NCBI GenBank assembly: GCA_025128135.1
Contig: JAHLYW010000016.1
Location: forward strand, 43,696 to 107,695
Length of the DNA: 64,000 nucleotides
Direction of reading: 5' to 3'
Source: Synechococcus sp. CS-1325
Lineage (GTDB): Bacteria; Cyanobacteriota; Cyanobacteriia; PCC-6307; Cyanobiaceae
Shown here: positions 62,901-64,000 of the stretch, piece after piece
Layout of the letters: the number at the start of each line of letters is the position of its first letter
Numbering within the stretch: position 1 is the stretch's first letter
Position numbers and translations under genes: made by a program
The notes under the pieces: model-generated
Told to the model about the DNA's origin: nothing
Database searches by the model: none
The model's input: only the letters and a program-made list of their open reading frames with translations

Positions 62901-64000
62901 AGGGTGTAGGAAACGGAGGAAAGCACCTGGTCGGCACCACCGGAGGCGAGACTGGCATTCGTTTCAACTACCATGTCACCTACGTTGTCCACAACATAGA
63001 TGTCGCTGCCATTCCCACCAGTCAAGGTGTCGGCCCTCAGACCACCATTGAGGGTGTCATTACCCGATCCGCCGAAGATGATATCTTTTGCTGCTGTTCC
63101 AGTAATCTGGAAGCGCTCTATGTTGCTGAAGGAAACCTGATCAAACGCATAAGCCGTTGAATAATAAGCCGTGATCTGACCACTGAGGCTAGCCAATGCA
63201 GGGTCATTAAAGTACATTGAAATGCCACTGGTCGGGGATGTGAAGGGGTTGAAATAGGTATTGCTGGAATAATTAACAATCAACAGATCGCCAGTTCCAG
63301 TGCCACCATCCACGTTGTCTATGCCAAGACCGGCATTGATCGTGTCATTCCCTCCATTGGTGGCGATCGTGTCGTTGCCCCTGACCGTGAAGGCAATGGT
63401 GTCAGCGGCACTACCGGTGCTGAGGCTGGTGAAGGCTTCGATGTTGTTGACCGTCCAGGTGCCGGTGGGCAGAACGATCGAATTGGAAAGGTTAGTGATC
63501 GTTACAGCCGCTGTAGCCGTGCTGAAATTGGCCTCTGCCAAGGTGTCGAATCCTTCACCGCCATCGATGCTGTTGATGCCACCTCGCGCATTGATGGTGT
63601 CATTGCCGGCACCACCAAGAATGGTGTCATTTCCATTACCAGTTTCGATCGAATCACCTACGCCTGTACCCGTAATTCGGAATTGCTCAATGTTGCTGAA
63701 ATTAACATTATCATATGGATTGGAAGCATTGTAATAGGCGTAGAAATAGCCGCTCAAGCCGACTTGACTGGGATCGTTAATGGCTGTGCTAATACCACCG
63801 TTGTTGTTGTTGGAATAATCAACAATCAACAGATCGGTGTTGGTACCGCCATCCACGTTGTCTATTCCGAGACCGGCGTTGATCGTGTCATTGCCCCCAT
63901 TAGTGATAATGTTGTCGTTGCCCCTGACCGTGAAGGCAATGGTGTCAGCGGCACTACCGGTGCTGAGGCTGGTGAAGGCTTCGATGTTGTTGACCGTCCA
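59897..64000 (-). CDS. RTX-type Ca-binding repeat protein, 5' end outside window
   Basis: A very large secreted protein; at least 1367 residues are visible and the frame is open to the window edge. It contains glycine-aspartate RTX-like motifs (GGAGNDTL, GGDGNDTYTV, GGNGNDTY) inside about seven tandem modules of about 93-95 residues with GTGNSLANAITGN and YTLTANVENLTLTG, two type-B modules with DTYLFDADL, and a 181-residue module upstream. The last 90 residues (FDIALGEIIQLENSFFTAPS to LTNTFFTIT) look like a type I secretion C-terminal signal. It is clearly less GC-rich than its neighbours. It is probably a surface protein exported by the operon at 53.7-58.6 kb; a defined enzymatic domain is not visible in this part. 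Confidence 0.92.
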   Translation of the reverse strand, partial: WTVNNIEAFTSLSTGSAADTIAFTVRGNDNIITNGGNDTINAGLGIDNVDGGTNTDLLIVDYSNNNNGGISTAINDPSQVGLSGYFYAYYNASNPYDNVNFSNIEQFRITGTGVGDSIETGNGNDTILGGAGNDTINARGGINSIDGGEGFDTLAEANFSTATAAVTITNLSNSIVLPTGTWTVNNIEAFTSLSTGSAADTIAFTVRGNDTIATNGGNDTINAGLGIDNVDGGTGTGDLLIVNYSSNTYFNPFTSPTSGISMYFNDPALASLSGQITAYYSTAYAFDQVSFSNIERFQITGTAAKDIIFGGSGNDTLNGGLRADTLTGGNGSDIYVVDNVGDMVVETNASLASGGADQVLSSVSYTLNDNVENLTLTGVAAINGTGNTLANAIIGNSAANNLKGGADSLNGADGIDTLTGGDGNDTYTVRTVGDLIIESNADSITGGVDGVLSSLANYTLTANVENLTLTGSANSNGTGNSLDNNLLGNIGNNSLDGLAGNDSLDGALGADTLTGGDGNDTYIVDNIGDVVVESNADSITGGIDTVLSSAATHTLTANVENLTLTGGAPINGTGNSLNNSLLGNTGNNSLDGLAGIDSLDGAAGADTLTGGDGNDTYTVDDIGDVVVETNADSITGGIDTVLSSAATHTLTANVENLILTGGAPSSGTGNSLANAITGNGFANSLKGGDDSLLGVDGIDTLTGGDGNDTYTVATVGDLVVEITADAVIGGTDEVKSSLAAYTLTANVENLTLEGAGISGTGNSLANVITGNLAANSFTGGGGNDTLIGGAGNDTYLFDADLVLGADTLNEAGGGIDTLNFSATSTRAINLSLAVATIQVVATTNLSLILGLASTFENLIGGSLADTLTGNSLANSLTGGGGSDTLTGAANNDTYLFDADLALGADILNEDGGGIDSLDFTATTTIAVNVDLSLATIQVVNGNLSLTLGSATNFENLIGGALGDTLTGNSQANSLIGGGTGIDTLTGGNGNDTYTIETVGDLVVETNADSITGGIDRVLSSLAAYTLTDNVENLTLAPVATALSGTGNSLANAITGNAFANSLKGGADSLLGVDGIDTLTGGDGNDTYTVAAGDIVVETNAAAAGGTDTVLSSLAAYTLTANVENLTLTGLAPIDGTGNSGRNAILGNEAANILKGGDDSLNGVDGIDTLTGGNGNDTYTVATIGDLVVESNADAVLGGTDTVRSSLAAYTLTTNVENLILTGAANITGTGNSLGNIITGNDGENLLNGAGGNDTLTGGLGKDTYRFASTLDASTNIDSITNFDIALGEIIQLENSFFTAPSLAAAGTLAASAFFVGAAATTADQRILYDSTIGSLLYDRDGTGAIGSIAFATLTPDLALTNTFFTIT
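60240..63060. repeat. Tandem modules in the RTX gene
   Basis: Conserved points recur at about 60471, 60744, 61026, 61323, 61620, 61875, 62154, 62439 and 62727, giving periods of 255-297 bp, all multiples of three. Most are type A modules; those at 61323 and 61620 belong to the type B kind. Copies near 62041 and 62326 are nearly identical for over 70 bp at a spacing of 285 bp, which suggests recent recombination between units. Confidence 0.85.
63300..64000. repeat. 543-bp direct repeat at the right edge
   Basis: Sequence 63917-64000 is identical over 84 bp to 63374-63457, and the similarity continues leftward from about 63849 versus 63306. The offset is 543 bp, that is 181 codons. The second copy is cut by the window edge, so the gene probably has further copies beyond it. 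Confidence 0.9.

Noticed and set aside
60471-63734. Plus-strand frames with repeated SLPSPPVSV-like proteins
   Set aside because: They are the reverse complement of RTX modules; the repetition follows from the modules on the minus strand.

Overview
This 64 kb window comes from a GC-rich unicellular cyanobacterium of the Cyanobium / marine-and-freshwater Synechococcus (picocyanobacterial) type. The support is gene content read directly from the translations: photosynthetic-type NDH-1 subunit NdhB, a Vipp1/IM30 homologue, Ycf46, an AbrB-type regulator of the cyanobacterial class, DUF2808 and DUF721 proteins, a UPF0284 CobT-like protein, an L-cysteine/cystine C-S lyase, and an rpsD-yidD-glutaredoxin-murE order. 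Genes are densely packed. Many neighbours overlap by 1-4 bp (TGATG or ATGA junctions). No rRNA, tRNA, CRISPR array, insertion sequence or phage gene was seen.

Layout. 1-5.1 kb: 3' end of trpC, rpsD (minus) with a clear terminator, yidD, a glutaredoxin-like gene, murE, a small membrane protein and an aquaporin. 5.1-14.1 kb, mostly minus strand: cysteine lyase, D-2-hydroxyacid dehydrogenase, ycf46, then the rpmH-rnpA-PH domain-yidC-yceD operon, a DUF2808 protein, chorismate mutase and SppA. 14.2-23.2 kb, mostly plus strand: EamA exporter, two glycosyltransferase-type genes, Vipp1, thioredoxin, an aminotransferase, BirA and an M23 peptidase. 23.3-34.4 kb: an orphan MacB-type ATPase coupled to ndhB, divergent topA with a lipoprotein, DUF2232, a CobT-like gene, a solute-binding-like lipoprotein, an Fe-S aldo/keto reductase, a bifunctional nuclease and riboflavin synthase. 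34.5-43.5 kb: HdeD and AbrB proteins and the respiratory terminal oxidase block, with ctaC-ctaD-ctaE on minus and the heme A / heme O synthases plus an ABC-2 exporter on plus. 43.6-53.6 kb: NanE, a stand-alone GroEL, FabG, a frameshifted potassium-channel/TrkA gene, GT9, IspD, LdcA, UbiA and exopolyphosphatase.

The right end (53.7-64 kb) is the accessory part. It holds a type I secretion operon (PpiC-like isomerase, then a 976-aa ABC exporter with an N-terminal cyclic-nucleotide-binding-like region and a degenerate C39-like domain, then an HlyD adaptor), a GT4 glycosyltransferase, and the 3' 4.1 kb of a large RTX-type repeat protein that runs off the window. The RTX gene is visibly less GC-rich than its surroundings and is built of tandem modules of about 93-98 residues plus a 181-residue module. 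It is the obvious candidate substrate of the exporter. No TolC-like outer membrane protein is present in the window.

All functional calls rest on reading motifs and recalling families; no database search was run. Start sites were chosen by motif position, overlap with neighbours and known family N-termini.
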